DNA from: Halostreptopolyspora alba
GTDB taxonomy: Bacteria > Actinomycetota > Actinomycetes > Streptosporangiales > Streptosporangiaceae
Direction of reading: 5' to 3'
Length of the DNA stretch: 64,000 nt
NCBI GenBank assembly: GCA_003725585.1
Contig: RJMB01000001.1
Coordinates: 434,001 to 498,000 of the forward strand
Made by a program: the position numbers and the translations under genes. Below the pieces are notes generated by a model. The model was not told where the DNA came from and made no database searches. It worked only from the letters and a program-made list of their open reading frames with translations. Of the stretch, positions 8,638 to 16,788 are shown piece after piece (within the stretch, counting starts at the first letter, position 1; each line of letters starts with the position of its first letter).

Positions 8638-8991
8638 TAGCGGATTCGTCTTTCTCGGGTAAAAGCTCGGTATTGGACGATATTACGCCTGGCCTGCCAC
8701 CGTGTACCGAGATTGGCGGTTGTGACCCACGTCATGACCCGCAGGGGGACGCGTCGAATGGCGGTCCCCTCGCGTCCCCCGAGGCGCGGTGCCGCTGACC
8801 GTGCGCAGCCACCGGTCAACGGGGATCTCGGCCGCCACTTCCCGACAACCCGCTGGCCACGGCCCGTTCCCGACGGCCCCCTCCGTGGCGCCCCCGTTCG
8901 GGCCGCGACCAGCGTCATGAGGTCGACCGAGTTCGGGCCCGAACCGAACCCAGCCAGCCCCCAGCCGCCACAGACCAACCAGGGAAGCCTT
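8638..8991. other. Intergenic region upstream of the TRAP operon
   Basis: 354 bases between the LysR stop and the lipoprotein start. A plus-strand frame is open from 8713, but its residues are low-complexity Arg/Pro/Ala and it runs into the lipoprotein signal peptide, so it is not treated as coding. The only structure recognised is the LysR-like box at 8668-8685. Confidence 0.6.
8668..8685 (+). promoter_or_regulatory. Second LysR-like box
   Basis: The 18 bases CGGTATTGGACGATATTA match the reverse complement of the 7644-7661 dyad at 14 of 18 positions, with the core GTATTGGAC identical. It lies 307 bases before the TAXI-TRAP start, so it may place the transporter under the same LysR regulator. 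Inference from sequence similarity only. Confidence 0.5.
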
Positions 8992-10119
8992 GTGAAGCAA
9001 CGAGTTCTTGCAGCCAGCATCGCCGTCGTGTCGACAGTGAGCCTCGCGTCCTGCGGCAGCACCAACGAGGACGAAGAGGGCATGCCCGACCAGATGGTGT
9101 GGAGCACCTACGGCACCGGCACCTCGACCTACGCCGACGTCGCCGCGGTCGCCGACGCCGTCACCTCGGCCGGCGGCCCCAACATCCGGGTGATCACCTC
9201 CGACACGGCGGTCGGCCGCGTCACCCCGGTCCGTGACGGACAGGCGCACATGGCCCGCACCGGCGACGAGTTCATCTTCGCCTTCGAGGGGGACCACGAC
9301 TTCGCCACCGGGGAATGGGGACCGCAGGACGTGCGGGTGGTGTGGGGCCCGATCGCGCCGCACGGGATGCTCGTGCGTGACGACTCCGGAATCGAGTCCT
9401 TCGAGGATCTGGAGGGCAGCGACTTCCCACGCATCACCGCCAACCCCTCCGTGAACAACAAACTCGAGGCGTTCCTCGCCTACGGCGGACTCACCTGGGA
9501 CGACGTCAACGTTGTGGAGGTCGACTACAGCGAGCAGCCCAACGCCCTGGAGACGGGCGAGCTGGACGTGCTGTTCCACCAGATCTACGGCCCGGACCTG
9601 TACGAGCTGGAGAACTCCTTCGACGTCCGGTGGCTCAGCATGGACGACGACTCCGAGGAGAGGGTCGACGCCGTCACCGATGTCGCGCCCGGCGTCGAGA
9701 TCGGCGAGTTCGGGGGCGGGCCCGGCCAGGAGGACGGGGAGACCGCGCGGAGCCTGGTGTATCCGCTGCCGTTCATGACCTACGCGGACACCGACGAGAC
9801 GCTCGTCTACGAGACGGTCGAGGCCATCAACGACACCTACGAGGACTATCGGGACGACACCGCCAACACCGAGCAGTGGAGTCTCGAGAACTCCGACACC
9901 GAGCCCAAGACGGTCCCCTTCCATCCCGGCCTCGTCCGCTACCTGGAGGAGAACGACGCGTGGGACGAGGAGAAGGAGGCCCGCAACAACGAGCTGATCG
10001 AACGCGGCGAAAAGCTGCGCGACGGCTGGGACGAGTTCGTCGCCGAGGCCGACACCGAGGGCGGGAACGTCGAGGAGGAGTGGACGGCGTGGAAGGAAGC
10101 CAACGTCCCCGAGGAGTAG
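8992..10119 (+). CDS. TAXI-family TRAP transporter substrate-binding lipoprotein
   Basis: 375 aa from GTG 8992 (AGGGA ribosome-binding site). The signal peptide ends in lipobox LASC with Cys about 21, so the mature protein is a membrane-anchored lipoprotein on the outside of the cell. The TAXI signature is visible: WSTYGTGTSTYADVAAVADA, the acidic body, and FEDLEGSDFPRITANPSVNN. TAXI proteins capture organic acids for a Na+- or H+-driven TRAP permease, which is encoded 51 bases downstream. The long acidic C-terminus is normal for secreted actinobacterial lipoproteins. A dicarboxylate or other carboxylate ligand is likely but unproven. Confidence 0.88.
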   Translation: MKQRVLAASIAVVSTVSLASCGSTNEDEEGMPDQMVWSTYGTGTSTYADVAAVADAVTSAGGPNIRVITSDTAVGRVTPVRDGQAHMARTGDEFIFAFEGDHDFATGEWGPQDVRVVWGPIAPHGMLVRDDSGIESFEDLEGSDFPRITANPSVNNKLEAFLAYGGLTWDDVNVVEVDYSEQPNALETGELDVLFHQIYGPDLYELENSFDVRWLSMDDDSEERVDAVTDVAPGVEIGEFGGGPGQEDGETARSLVYPLPFMTYADTDETLVYETVEAINDTYEDYRDDTANTEQWSLENSDTEPKTVPFHPGLVRYLEENDAWDEEKEARNNELIERGEKLRDGWDEFVAEADTEGGNVEEEWTAWKEANVPEE

Positions 10120-10170
10120 CGGCCGTACCCGCACACGTGGGGAACGTCGTCCCCGAGAGGAAGCGCTGAG

Positions 10171-12210
10171 ATGAACGACCGGTGCAACGGGTTCTGGAGA
10201 GCGGTGGTCGTTCTCCTCACGGTCTGCGGACTGCTGCTGACCGTGAGCCAGGTGTTCTTCTGGAACCCGTTCGGGTCCCTGCTGCGCCACCAGTTCCTGT
10301 ACCTCGTGCTGGCGCTGTTCCTGCCCCTGGTGTTCGTGGTGTTCCCCGCGCACAAGGGGGCCGCCTCGCGTGTCCCGTGGTACGACGTGGTGCTGTTCGC
10401 GGCCACGTTCGGTGTCAACGTCTACTTCGGGTACAACGCCGAGCGGATCGTCAACCTCGGGTGGGACTACGCCGGACCGCCGGAGTCGGTGGCGTTCAGC
10501 TTCGCGCTGTGGGCCCTGGTGCTCGAGGCGTTGCGGCGCTGCGCCGGTACCGCGGTGACCGTCATCGCGCTGCTGTTCTCGGTCTACCCGTTGTTCGCCG
10601 GCGTCATCCCCGTCACGTTTCTGCAGGGAATCCCGTTCACGCTGGACGGCGCCGCGCGGATGCACGCCATGGGGGTGGAGAGCATTCTGGGGCTGCCCCT
10701 GCAGACCGCCGGGACCATCCTGATCGGGTTCCTGCTGTTCGGCGTGGTGCTGCAACACACGGGCGGCGCGACGTTCTTCTACCAGCTCGCCCAGGCCGTG
10801 TTCGGCCACTCCCGTGGCGGATCGGCCAAGGTGGCGGTGGTCAGCTCCGGCTCGATGGGCATGATGAGCGGGAGCGCCGTGTCGAACGTACTGACCACCG
10901 GACCCATGACGATCCCCGCGATGAAGAATGGGGGGTTCCGCGGCCGGTACGCGGCCGCCGTGGAGGCCACGGCCGCCTCCGGTGGCTCGATCACCCCGCC
11001 CATCATGGGGACCGCGGCGTTTCTGATGGTGTCGTTCGTCGGGGTGACATACCGCGAGGTGGCCCTGGCGGCGGTGATCCCCGCCGTGCTGTACTACCTC
11101 GGTGTCTTCGCCCAGATCGACGCGTACTCGGCGAAGGTGGGGCTACGCGGGCTCTCCCGCGCCCAGCTGCCGCGTATCGGCGGGGTGCTGCTGGGTGGCT
11201 GGCCGTTCCTGTTGGCCCTGGCGGCGCTGGTGGGCCTGCTCGTGGTGTACCGCAACGAGCAGCAGACACCGTTCATCGTCGTCGCCGCGCTGCTGCTGAT
11301 CGCGTTCGTGCGGCCCAGGGACCGGATGACGCCGCGCGGGTTCCTCGACCTGCTGTTCGGGGCGGGCCGCACCATCGCCGAGATCCTGGGCATCATCGCC
11401 GGTGTCGGCCTGATCGTGGGTGGGCTGTCCATGGCGGGGGTGTCGCTGTCGCTGGCCCGCGAGCTCACCTTCCTCGTCGGGGGCAGCCTCCCCCTGATCC
11501 TGGTCGCCGGAGCTGTCACCTCGTTCGTGCTGGGCATGGGGATGACGGTGTCGTCGGTGTATGTCTTCCTGGCGATCGTGATGGCCCCGGCGCTCGTCGA
11601 GCTCGGCGTCGACCCGATGGCGGCGCACCTGTTCGTCATCTACTGGGCGACCGTCTCCTACATCACCCCGCCGGTGGCGCTGGCGTCGTTCGCGGCCGCG
11701 GGCATCGCGGGAACCCGGCCGATGCCGACGAGTCTCACCGCCATGCGGCTGGGGATGGTGAAGTACATCATCCCGTTCTGCTTCGCGGTCAACCCGGCAC
11801 TCGTGGCCCAGGCGAGCCCGGCCGAGGTCGGGATCGCGTTCGCGCTGGCCCTCGCCGGTGTCGTGCTCATGGCGTGGAGCTTCGAGGGGTGGATCGTGGG
11901 CATCCACCGGCGCATGCACTGGGTCGCGCGGGCGGTCGGCATGCTCGCCGGGGTGGCGATGCTGGCCCCGGAGCGGACCAGCGGTCTGGTCGGCCTGGCC
12001 GTGGGTGCCCTCGTCATCGTGGCGACGTGGCTGTTCGCTCCCGAGACCGGCCACCCCCGCACGGACGGTGAGACGCGGGAGGGCGGCGACCCTGATGACG
12101 GTGCCCCTGGGGAGGCCACGTCGGAGGCCCCGCCCTCGCGGGAGACGCGACCGGAGGGTGGGGTGCCGGCGGGTAGCGCCACCACCGGGCGCGACGACCC
12201 GCCGGCCTGA
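10171..12210 (+). CDS. TRAP transporter fused permease (DctQM type)
   Basis: 679 aa with GAGAGGAAG before ATG 10171. About four N-terminal membrane helices form the small DctQ-like part and are followed by roughly twelve helices of the DctM-like part, the fused arrangement usual for TAXI systems. Conserved glycine-rich segments include VSSGSMGMMSGSAVSNVLTT, EATAASGGSITPPIMGTAAF and SYITPPVALASFAAAGIAGT. The last 60 residues (acidic, Gly/Pro/Thr-rich) are a cytoplasmic tail not needed for transport. Works with the preceding lipoprotein in secondary, ion-gradient-driven uptake. Ends in a strong bidirectional terminator. Confidence 0.92.
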   Translation: MNDRCNGFWRAVVVLLTVCGLLLTVSQVFFWNPFGSLLRHQFLYLVLALFLPLVFVVFPAHKGAASRVPWYDVVLFAATFGVNVYFGYNAERIVNLGWDYAGPPESVAFSFALWALVLEALRRCAGTAVTVIALLFSVYPLFAGVIPVTFLQGIPFTLDGAARMHAMGVESILGLPLQTAGTILIGFLLFGVVLQHTGGATFFYQLAQAVFGHSRGGSAKVAVVSSGSMGMMSGSAVSNVLTTGPMTIPAMKNGGFRGRYAAAVEATAASGGSITPPIMGTAAFLMVSFVGVTYREVALAAVIPAVLYYLGVFAQIDAYSAKVGLRGLSRAQLPRIGGVLLGGWPFLLALAALVGLLVVYRNEQQTPFIVVAALLLIAFVRPRDRMTPRGFLDLLFGAGRTIAEILGIIAGVGLIVGGLSMAGVSLSLARELTFLVGGSLPLILVAGAVTSFVLGMGMTVSSVYVFLAIVMAPALVELGVDPMAAHLFVIYWATVSYITPPVALASFAAAGIAGTRPMPTSLTAMRLGMVKYIIPFCFAVNPALVAQASPAEVGIAFALALAGVVLMAWSFEGWIVGIHRRMHWVARAVGMLAGVAMLAPERTSGLVGLAVGALVIVATWLFAPETGHPRTDGETREGGDPDDGAPGEATSEAPPSRETRPEGGVPAGSATTGRDDPPA

Positions 12211-12238
12211 CCCCCGGGCGCGCCCGGGGGTCAGGCCG
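12203..12238. terminator. Bidirectional terminator between TRAP permease and helicase
   Basis: A perfect 36-base GC-rich palindrome centred between 12220 and 12221, overlapping the permease stop codon and lying just beyond the helicase stop. It has no T-tract, but its position between convergent genes fits a shared transcription stop. Confidence 0.6.
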
Positions 12239-12249
12239 CCACGTGTGGG

Positions 12250-13938
12250 CTACCGGGCGTCGCGGCGCACCACGGGTTTACGCCCCTTGATCGTGCTGCC
12301 GCGCAACGCCCTGATCACGTCCTCGGCTGCGGACTCGGGGACCTCCACCAGGGAGAACCGGTCGGCGATGTCGATCGCCCCGATGTCGCGCCCGGCGAGG
12401 CTGGTCTCGCCGGCGATCGCGCCCACCAGGTCCTGCGGCCGGATCCGGGCGCTGCGCCCGGCACCGACGAAGATACGCGCCATGCCGCCGGCCGGGCCGC
12501 GGCTCTGCCGCTCCCCGCCCCCGTTGCGGCCCTTGTTGGTCGAACGCCGGGCGCCGCGCTCGTTGCGCTTGGGCTGTTTGAGACTGACCTCGGGGATCTC
12601 CTCCTCGTCGGCCGGCGTCGCGTTGGTCTCGTGGGCCAGCCGCACCGCCGCGAGGGCGATGTCCATGACGTCGAAATCGTCGGAGAGCGCCTCCACCACC
12701 ACCCGGTAATGGTCGAGGTCGTCCTCCATGATGCTCTCCTGGAGCGCGGCGCGGGTCAGCTCCATGCGCCGGGCCCGCAGGTCGGCGACCGTGGGCAGCT
12801 TCTCGATCGTCACCTGGCTGTTGGTGGCCCGCTCGATCGCCTTGAGCATCCGGTGCTCACGCGGCTCCACCAGGGTGATGGCCACCCCCTCGCGACCCGC
12901 CCGGCCCACACGCCCGATGCGGTGCACGTAGGCGTCGGAGGCGGAGGGCACGTTGTAGTTCACCACGTGGCTGAGATGCTCGACGTCGAGCCCGCGCGCG
13001 GCGACGTCGGTCGCGATGAGCAGGTCCGAGGCCCGGTTGCGGAGCCGGCCCATGACACGGTCGCGCTGCTCCTGGCCCATGCCGCCGTGCAGCGCCTCGG
13101 CCCGGTAGCCGCGCCCGTTCAGGGTCACCGTCAGCTCGTCGACCTCCTCGCGGGTGCGGCAGAAGACGAGCGCGGCCGACGGGGACTCCACGTCGAGGAT
13201 GCGGCCCAGGGCCGCCGGTTTGTGCGACCGCGGCACGATGTAGGAGCTCTGTCGCACCAGCGGGGACTCGTCGGTGGTCGACGTCTCGTGCGCGGGACGG
13301 ATCGAGATCGGCTCGCTCATGTGCTGCCGCGCCAACCCGTCGATGCGGGCGGGCATCGTCGCCGAGAACAGGATCGTCTGGCGGTCCTGTGGGGTCTCAC
13401 TCAGGATCGCCTCGATGTCCTCGGCGAATCCCATGTCGAGCATCTCGTCGGCCTCGTCGAGAACCACCATCGACAGGTCTCTCAGCGAGAGGGTGCCGCG
13501 GCTCATGTGGTCCAGCGCGCGGCCCGGTGTCGCGACCACGATGTCCACGCCCTGTTCCAGGGTCCGGATCTGCCGGCCGATCGGCTGCCCGCCGTAGATC
13601 GGGAGGACACGCGCGCCCAGCTCCTGGCCGTAGCGGTGGGTCGCCTCCGAGACCTGGATCGCGAGTTCGCGGGTGGGCACGAGCACCAGCGTCATCGGGT
13701 CCGGCCCGCGCTCTCCCTCGGGCATCCGTTGCAGTGCCGGGAGCGCGAATCCGGCGGTCTTGCCCGTCCCCGTGGCGGCTTGGCCGAGGACGTCGCTTCC
13801 GGTGAGGATCGGGGGGATGGCCTCGCGTTGGATCGGTGTGGGCTCCTCGTAGCCGAGGCTGGAGAGCGCCCGCAGCAGCTCGGGCCTAAGCTCCAGGTCG
13901 GCGAAGCTGACCGCGCCCTCGGTGGCGTTGGCCGACAT
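12250..13938 (-). CDS. DEAD-box ATP-dependent RNA helicase (DeaD/CsdA-like)
   Basis: 562 aa, ATG 13938 with GAAGGAG six bases upstream. Complete helicase motifs: Q-motif FADLELRPELLRAL, Walker A ATGTGKT (about 55-61), VLDEADEMLDMGF, SATMP, and HRIGRVGRAGREG. A basic linker (residues 450-480) leads to a C-terminal RNA-binding fold of the DbpA type (ARIFVGAGRSARIRPQDLVG). Such enzymes unwind structured RNA in ribosome assembly and at low temperature. Transcribed alone; two dyads lie in its upstream region. Core housekeeping gene with nothing unusual. Confidence 0.95.
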   Translation of the reverse strand: MSANATEGAVSFADLELRPELLRALSSLGYEEPTPIQREAIPPILTGSDVLGQAATGTGKTAGFALPALQRMPEGERGPDPMTLVLVPTRELAIQVSEATHRYGQELGARVLPIYGGQPIGRQIRTLEQGVDIVVATPGRALDHMSRGTLSLRDLSMVVLDEADEMLDMGFAEDIEAILSETPQDRQTILFSATMPARIDGLARQHMSEPISIRPAHETSTTDESPLVRQSSYIVPRSHKPAALGRILDVESPSAALVFCRTREEVDELTVTLNGRGYRAEALHGGMGQEQRDRVMGRLRNRASDLLIATDVAARGLDVEHLSHVVNYNVPSASDAYVHRIGRVGRAGREGVAITLVEPREHRMLKAIERATNSQVTIEKLPTVADLRARRMELTRAALQESIMEDDLDHYRVVVEALSDDFDVMDIALAAVRLAHETNATPADEEEIPEVSLKQPKRNERGARRSTNKGRNGGGERQSRGPAGGMARIFVGAGRSARIRPQDLVGAIAGETSLAGRDIGAIDIADRFSLVEVPESAAEDVIRALRGSTIKGRKPVVRRDAR

Positions 13939-14310
13939 TCGGACTCCTTCGTTGCAGAGCGCTAACGCTCAGTACGCGTACTGACGGGGTGTCACGGCCG
14001 CGACGTCGCGCTCCTCGCTACCTCTCCGCCCCGTTGACGGCCGGGCACGAACGCTCGGCCGCGGGGCCGGTGCGTCGGCCCGCCGCCGGCCATGGCTACC
14101 GGCCGTGCCGACACCTTCGGTGTGGCCGGGCCGTGAACCAAAGATCGTGACGCCGGGAGGGTGGAGGCTCGAGCGACGTTGCTGGTCGAAATAGGAGCCT
14201 TGCGTGGTGACACTCACCCGGCTCCCCACCGAGCCTACCTCCACCGGGAACGGGGAAACGCCTCCGCCGGGGCGGGCACCCACCGTCGCGGGCCCCGGCG
14301 GAGAGGACGG
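13939..14310. other. Intergenic region upstream of the helicase
   Basis: 372 bases between the TenA-like gene and the helicase start, both on the minus strand. No convincing protein. Two adjoining dyads lie 18-45 bases upstream of the helicase start, with nothing else recognised. Confidence 0.5.
13957..13983. promoter_or_regulatory. Adjacent dyads in the helicase leader
   Basis: GAGCG, four bases, CGCTC at 13957-13970 and a perfect 14-base palindrome CAGTACGCGTACTG at 13970-13983. They would lie in the 5' untranslated region or promoter of the helicase mRNA and could be a protein site or RNA hairpins affecting expression; function unknown. Confidence 0.35.
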
Positions 14311-14964
14311 TCACAGATAGACCGAGTCGTGGAACACGCACTCCCGGCGGAGTGTGGTAGTGAACCATTCGAACACGTGGGCGTCACTGACGTCGTCGGA
14401 CAGCGCGTCGACCTCGGAGCGCAGGAACGCCACCTGGTCGGTGAACGGCGCCCGCGCGTGCAGCCCGACCCATTCCTGGACGGTGGGCTCGCGCGCGACG
14501 TCCCGGGCGTTGGCCGCCGTGCACCAGCTGAGGTACAGCCACTCGGCGGCGAACATGGAGGTCACGATCGCGGGATAGCCGTACTCGCCGGCGACGCCCA
14601 GCACGTGTTCCGACAACCCCCCGGCCGCGTGGCGCGCGGCCGGCCCCATCGCGGCGTCGGAGCCCCAGCGCGCGCGGGCCTGGGCGAAGTACTCCCGCTG
14701 CTCGGTCACCAGGGAGAACAGGGACCGGGCGTGCCCCACTGTCGCCTCCCAGCGAGGGGAGTGCCACACCGCCGCGCCCAGAACACGGGCCGCGGTGCCC
14801 ACGAACTCCTCCTCGACGCGGAGGTAACGCGCGTAGGTGGCCGGCGCCACCGTCCCGTCCGCGATCTCGGTGAGTAACCGCACCCCCGCGGCCTCGTCGA
14901 GGTGGTCGCCGGCCGCGGCGAGCAGCCGCGCGCTGCGGGTGGCCTCGTTCAGCCCGTCAGCCAT
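14311..14964 (-). CDS. TenA-like protein (TenA_E type)
   Basis: 217 aa all-helical protein of the TenA/thiaminase II-PQQC fold, recognised by YATYARYLRVEEEFV, the central helices and the EWLYLSW motif. In classical TenA_C enzymes a catalytic Cys sits just before YWLY (LPCYWLY); here the same place reads FAAEWLY, so the Cys is absent and a Glu follows, as in the TenA_E group that salvages thiamine-derived aminopyrimidines. Last gene of the eight-gene operon, overlapping the preceding gene by 16 bases. Its presence hints at a heterocycle or amine in the pathway, but it may have a non-thiamine substrate. Confidence 0.75.
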   Translation of the reverse strand: MADGLNEATRSARLLAAAGDHLDEAAGVRLLTEIADGTVAPATYARYLRVEEEFVGTAARVLGAAVWHSPRWEATVGHARSLFSLVTEQREYFAQARARWGSDAAMGPAARHAAGGLSEHVLGVAGEYGYPAIVTSMFAAEWLYLSWCTAANARDVAREPTVQEWVGLHARAPFTDQVAFLRSEVDALSDDVSDAHVFEWFTTTLRRECVFHDSVYL

Positions 14965-15695
14965 CGCACCAGCCCGTCGAAGAGGCTCCGGTAGCCCTCC
15001 CAGCTCTCACAGAACTCCGGGGGTGCCCAGTGGGGGGAGCAGTCGGAGGTGAACGCGGCGGTCCTGCCCCGCCCGTGCTCACCCACGACGAGGAGGGGGT
15101 CGCCGGCGATCTCGGCCAGCGTGGTGGCGCCGGGCCGGGTGCGTACCCGGTTGTAGCCGAGCAGGTGGGGCCACTGGGTTCCGGCGCCGCCGACGGCGGG
15201 GTGGCCCTCCTGGAGCACCGCGGGTGTGGCGCCCGCCGGGAGCTCCACCCGGTCGTCCTCTCCCAGCATCTCCACCGGCAACACCGGTTCCAGGGGGCTC
15301 TGCCGGAAGGCGGCCTTGCCCTCGAAGCCGGTGAAGGACAGGTAGCCACCGACCATCAGCAGCGCGCCCCCGCCGGCGACCCACGTGGCGAGGTTCGCCA
15401 GGCGGTCGTGTCCGCGTTCGGAGTGGTCGGTCACCCGCGGTGCGAGCTGGATCGAGTTCGCGCCGATGTCGGAGAGGATCACCAGGTCGTAGTCGGCCAG
15501 GGCGGTGTCGTCGTCGGGGAACCGCTGGGGGACCAGGTGCGCGGGCAGGTGGGTGAGGGTGTGCCCGGCCGCCGTCAGCGCGTCGCGCAACGGTCCCACC
15601 CCTTCGGTGTAGGAGTGCAGGGAGAACGAGTCGACCCCCTTGATGTGGGTCGTCTGGGTCACCCAGCTCTCTCCTGCGATGAGGACGCGGCTCAC
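14949..15695 (-). CDS. Class I glutamine amidotransferase-like protein (ThuA-like fold)
   Basis: 248 aa from GTG 15695, with GGAG five bases upstream. It begins SRVLIAGESWVTQTTHIKGV and continues with LVILSDIGANSIQL and WVAGGGALLMVGGYLSFTG, the pattern of the putative cytoplasmic glutamine-amidotransferase family (DUF1355 type), related to ThuA sugar-utilisation proteins. No clear Cys-His-Glu glutaminase triad is seen, so amidotransferase activity is doubtful. Such proteins are often found with sugar ABC importers and may be isomerases or hydrolases of modified sugars. Located 49 bases after the phosphotriesterase-family gene and overlapping the TenA-like gene. Confidence 0.7.
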   Translation of the reverse strand: MSRVLIAGESWVTQTTHIKGVDSFSLHSYTEGVGPLRDALTAAGHTLTHLPAHLVPQRFPDDDTALADYDLVILSDIGANSIQLAPRVTDHSERGHDRLANLATWVAGGGALLMVGGYLSFTGFEGKAAFRQSPLEPVLPVEMLGEDDRVELPAGATPAVLQEGHPAVGGAGTQWPHLLGYNRVRTRPGATTLAEIAGDPLLVVGEHGRGRTAAFTSDCSPHWAPPEFCESWEGYRSLFDGLVRWLTG

Positions 15696-15744
15696 GTAAG
15701 CTCCAATCCGGATCTGACTCGGTGGTGGTTCGGTCGGGGCGCGG

Positions 15745-16788
15745 TCATGGCCGGCCCTCGGCCGCGGCCTCGAACAGGCCGCGGGGGTTCTGGGTCAGGA
15801 GACGGCGCACGATGGCCTCGGCCACCCCCTCCTCGCGTAGCCGCTGGGCGAACAGCACCGGCACGTAGCCGAAGCCGTTGCCGCCGTGGCGGGTCAGCAT
15901 GCTCTTGAGGAAGACGTCGTGGCTGAGGAGCAGCTGGCCGGCGTGCCCGGCGTCGACGAGCGCGCGCACCGCCTTCGCGGTTCGGCTTGGCGGTGGCGCC
16001 TGCCCCTCGCCGGGAAACCGGAACGGCATACCGACCATGTCGAACTCCAGCCACACGCCCCTCTCGGCGATGGCGCGTTGGTACCCGGGGTCACCACCGG
16101 AGGGGTCCATGTGGCACAGCACCACGGCGCCCGGGGCGACCCCCTCCTGCTCCAGCACGATGTCGAGCACCTCGTGACCGCGGCGCTGCCAGCCGGGCAG
16201 GTGCACGAACAGGGGGACGGCGGCCGCACGCTGGGCGACACACGCCGCGCGCAGCGCGGTGCGCTCGCTGGAGGTGAAGTCCGGGGAGACCCCGATCTCG
16301 CCGATCACGCCGGGGCGGGGCCCGTCCCCCTCCCGAAGGTCGGCCAACAGCTCGGTGACCAGCGCGTCCACACTCGCCCGCGCCAGGTGGTCGGGGTGGA
16401 ACCGCTGCAGGTACCACCCCGACCCCATGATGACGTTCAGCCCACTGCGCTCGGCGATCTCGCGCAGGGCGGCGGGGTCGCGGCCGATGCCCGGCGGGGT
16501 CAGGTCGATGACGCTGCGCCCGCCGGCGTCGGCGAACGTGGCGAGGTCGGACACCACGGCGTCGACGTCGTCGAGGACGCAGTTGTCGCGGCAGGCGTAG
16601 GGGTCCTCACGCAGCAGCCACGCCAGGTCGGGGCCCACCCGCGCCGAGGTGAGGAACTCCCGGCCGGGGCCGGGGGTGGCGACACTGGCGCGCAGGTCGT
16701 TGGCGAGGTGCTCGTGGGTGAGGGTGAGACCCAACCGGTCGCTTGGGAGCTCACCCGCCACGGTGCGCACGCTGACGGGCCCGCTCAC
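15745..16788 (-). CDS. Phosphotriesterase-family metal-dependent hydrolase
   Basis: 347 aa from GTG 16788, overlapping the permease stop as GTGA. TIM-barrel amidohydrolase with visible metal ligands: THEH (His 25, His 27), a bridging Glu 164 in VIGEIGVS where phosphotriesterase itself has a carboxylated Lys, His 196 in FVHLPG, His 226 in LCHMDPS and Asp 291 in SHDVFLKSM. Glu in place of Lys is common in family members that act as lactonases or small esterases rather than true phosphotriesterases. In this operon it would open a lactone or ester formed during breakdown of the imported sugar-like compound. Confidence 0.85.
   Translation of the reverse strand: MSGPVSVRTVAGELPSDRLGLTLTHEHLANDLRASVATPGPGREFLTSARVGPDLAWLLREDPYACRDNCVLDDVDAVVSDLATFADAGGRSVIDLTPPGIGRDPAALREIAERSGLNVIMGSGWYLQRFHPDHLARASVDALVTELLADLREGDGPRPGVIGEIGVSPDFTSSERTALRAACVAQRAAAVPLFVHLPGWQRRGHEVLDIVLEQEGVAPGAVVLCHMDPSGGDPGYQRAIAERGVWLEFDMVGMPFRFPGEGQAPPPSRTAKAVRALVDAGHAGQLLLSHDVFLKSMLTRHGGNGFGYVPVLFAQRLREEGVAEAIVRRLLTQNPRGLFEAAAEGRP

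Noticed and set aside
8713..8991. N-terminal extension of the TAXI lipoprotein
   Set aside because: Would bury the signal peptide; the GTG at 8992 gives a proper lipobox protein.
8683..10809. 708-codon minus-strand frame opposite the TRAP genes
   Set aside because: Covers two clear plus-strand genes and has no family features or ribosome site.
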